From Rhodocyclales bacterium (GTDB taxonomy: Bacteria; Pseudomonadota; Gammaproteobacteria; Burkholderiales; Rhodocyclaceae): 6,584 bases of DNA. The notes beneath the pieces were generated by a model that ran no database searches, was not told the DNA's origin, and saw only the letters and a program-made list of their open reading frames with translations. The DNA is taken from positions 1-6,584 of the forward strand of contig JAIOPW010000260.1 of the NCBI GenBank assembly GCA_021413665.1, read 5' to 3'. A program made the translations under genes and the position numbers. Below, piece after piece: positions 6,038 through 6,584 of the stretch (the first letter of the stretch is position 1; each line of letters opens with the position of its first letter).

Positions 6038-6061
6038 GGATGCTTGAGCATACGAGCATCC
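6038..6061. repeat. Dyad GGATGCT-N10-AGCATCC upstream of the HbpS/GlcG-like gene
   Basis: A 7-bp perfect inverted repeat with a 10-nt spacer lies 25-48 bp upstream of the start codon. The spacer contains a further GAGCAT half-site (6046-6051), which repeats the right arm at an 8-bp period. A TATGCT hexamer on the minus strand (6052-6047), four of six matches to a -10 box, lies inside the dyad, so a regulator bound here could block transcription. I find no well-spaced -35. Confidence 0.4.
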
Positions 6062-6076
6062 GGTCGTGGCGGGTGC

Positions 6077-6110
6077 AAAAAGCAAAACGCCCCTTTCGGG
6101 GCGTTTTGCT
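6077..6110 (-). terminator. Strong Rho-independent terminator of tRNA-Ser
   Basis: A 13-bp perfect stem (AGCAAAACGCCCC, 6081-6093, with its complement 6098-6110) closes a GAAA loop on the minus strand and is followed by a T5 run (6081-6077). It begins 8 nt after the encoded CCA of the tRNA. The plus-strand side has only a weak T stretch, so the main activity should be on the minus strand, isolating the tRNA from the HbpS-like gene. Confidence 0.88.
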
Positions 6111-6118
6111 TGGTACTC

Positions 6119-6211
6119 TGGCGGAGACGCAGGGATTCGAACCCTGGATCCAGGTTTTGCCCAGATGCGCCCTTAGCAGGGGCGTGCCTTCGACCACTCG
6201 GCCACGTCTCC
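6119..6211 (-). tRNA. tRNA-Ser (anticodon GCU)
   Basis: The gene is 93 nt including an encoded CCA (6121-6119). The acceptor arms GGAGACG (6211-6205) and CGTCTCC (6129-6123) pair perfectly, with discriminator G at 6122. The D arm starts GTGGCCGAGTGGTCGAAGG. The anticodon stem-loop is CGCCC-CTGCTAA-GGGCG with anticodon GCT (complement of 6175-6177), reading AGC and AGU. A long variable arm (CTGGG...CCTGG region) marks it as class II, as tRNA-Ser must be. The T arm is CAGGG-TTCGAAT-CCCTG. It is transcribed alone from its own promoter and terminator. No integrated element is attached to it. Confidence 0.98.
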
Positions 6212-6257
6212 GAAAACGATTTTGAACGCGAGGCCCGCTACCGTTTGCAGGGGGCGG

Positions 6258-6286
6258 AGTATACCCGAATCGCCCCTTGCTGTTGG
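6258..6286 (-). promoter_or_regulatory. Promoter of tRNA-Ser with GC-rich discriminator
   Basis: TATACT on the minus strand (6263-6258) matches the -10 consensus at five of six positions. It is followed by CCGCCCCC, a GC-rich discriminator of the kind found at stringently controlled stable-RNA promoters. The -35 is weak (CCAACA at 6286-6281, 17-nt spacing). Transcription would start about 40 nt before the mature tRNA 5' end, so a leader must be removed by RNase P. Confidence 0.65.
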
Positions 6287-6300
6287 CGCGGCCGGTCGGG

Positions 6301-6584
6301 CTAGCCGCGCAGGCTGATGTGAGGCCAGCCGCGTTGGGCGGCGGCTTGCGCCAGCGTGGCGTCGGCATCGACCGCCACCGGGTTGGTGACCTGCTCCAGC
6401 AGCGGCAGGTCGTTGTGCGAGTCGCTGTAGAACCAGCTCTGCTCGAAACTGCCCAGCCACAGGCCGAGCGATTCGAGCCAGGCGTTGACGCGCGCTATCT
6501 TGCCTTCGCGAAACGACGGCATGCCGCGTGCCTGGCCGGTGAAGCGGCCGTTTTCCTGGGCGGGGATGGTGGCGATCAGGTGCG
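6301..6584 (-). CDS. HAD-superfamily subfamily IB hydrolase, SerB-like phosphatase (partial, N-terminus outside window)
   Basis: Only the last 93 residues are inside the window. They read HLIATIPAQENGRFTGQ, PSFREGKIARVNAWL, then the HAD motif IV YSDSHNDLPLLEQV, where the two aspartates of DSHND should coordinate Mg, and the family-typical ending NPVAVDADATLAQAA...RGWPHISLRG. This is the C-terminal half of the phosphoserine phosphatase-like group (COG0560), which usually totals about 215-230 residues. The nucleophile motif DxDxT and the cap domain are off the right edge. It is followed by the tRNA-Ser promoter without a clear terminator in between. The true substrate of these SerB paralogues is usually not known; phosphomonoesterase is the safe call. 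Confidence 0.9.
   Translation of the reverse strand, partial: HLIATIPAQENGRFTGQARGMPSFREGKIARVNAWLESLGLWLGSFEQSWFYSDSHNDLPLLEQVTNPVAVDADATLAQAAAQRGWPHISLRG

Noticed and set aside
6119..6211. tRNA-Ser as an integration site of a mobile element
   Set aside because: No integrase, no repeated tRNA 3' end, and ordinary chromosomal genes with tRNA signals on both sides.
5546..6304. Plus-strand open frame of 252 codons
   Set aside because: Runs antisense through the HbpS-like gene, a terminator and a tRNA; cannot be a real gene.

Overview
The window is high-GC, compactly coded bacterial DNA that reads as the chromosome of a betaproteobacterium, possibly Rhodocyclales or a neighbouring order. This is an impression from the protein families, the SD-led starts and the GC-rich codon use; no marker gene settles the taxonomy. 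Nearly everything is on the minus strand. The single plus-strand gene is a small exported coiled-coil protein near the middle. There is no insertion sequence, phage gene, CRISPR array or rRNA.

Metabolic operon, about 1-3051 (minus): a sigma70-like promoter (3024-3051) precedes a GTG-started FAD-dependent dehydrogenase of the flavoprotein/fumarate reductase-like group (1399-2997). After a 30-bp gap comes a thiamine-diphosphate enzyme of the acetolactate synthase/2-oxoacid decarboxylase superfamily (ends at 1368), which the left window edge cuts off. The pair looks co-transcribed; its substrate cannot be read from the sequence.

Centre, 3128-4560: a periplasmic, charged coiled-coil protein (plus) converges on an anti-sigma factor gene (minus). 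The anti-sigma frame lacks a stop where its family normally ends and runs about 165 codons antisense through the coiled-coil gene. The two genes look fused tail to tail, by a deletion, rearrangement or stop-codon loss near 3770-3790.

Cell-surface signalling operon, 3280-5519 (minus): a PF03640/COG4315-type lipoprotein, an ECF sigma factor and the membrane-anchored anti-sigma factor lie in that order, the last two overlapping by 4 nt (ATGA). A GGAAT-N17-CGTT element upstream of the lipoprotein resembles an ECF promoter, so autoregulation is likely. It sits immediately behind the terminator of the next gene.

Right end, 5528-6584 (minus): an HbpS/GlcG-like protein with its own terminator, a tRNA-Ser(GCU) with encoded CCA, its promoter and a strong terminator, and the C-terminal part of a SerB-like HAD-IB phosphatase that runs off the right edge. 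The most interesting items are the tail-to-tail gene fusion, the lipoprotein-sigma-anti-sigma triad with its interleaved terminator/promoter, and several small dyads at promoters. I found no clear wholly new system.
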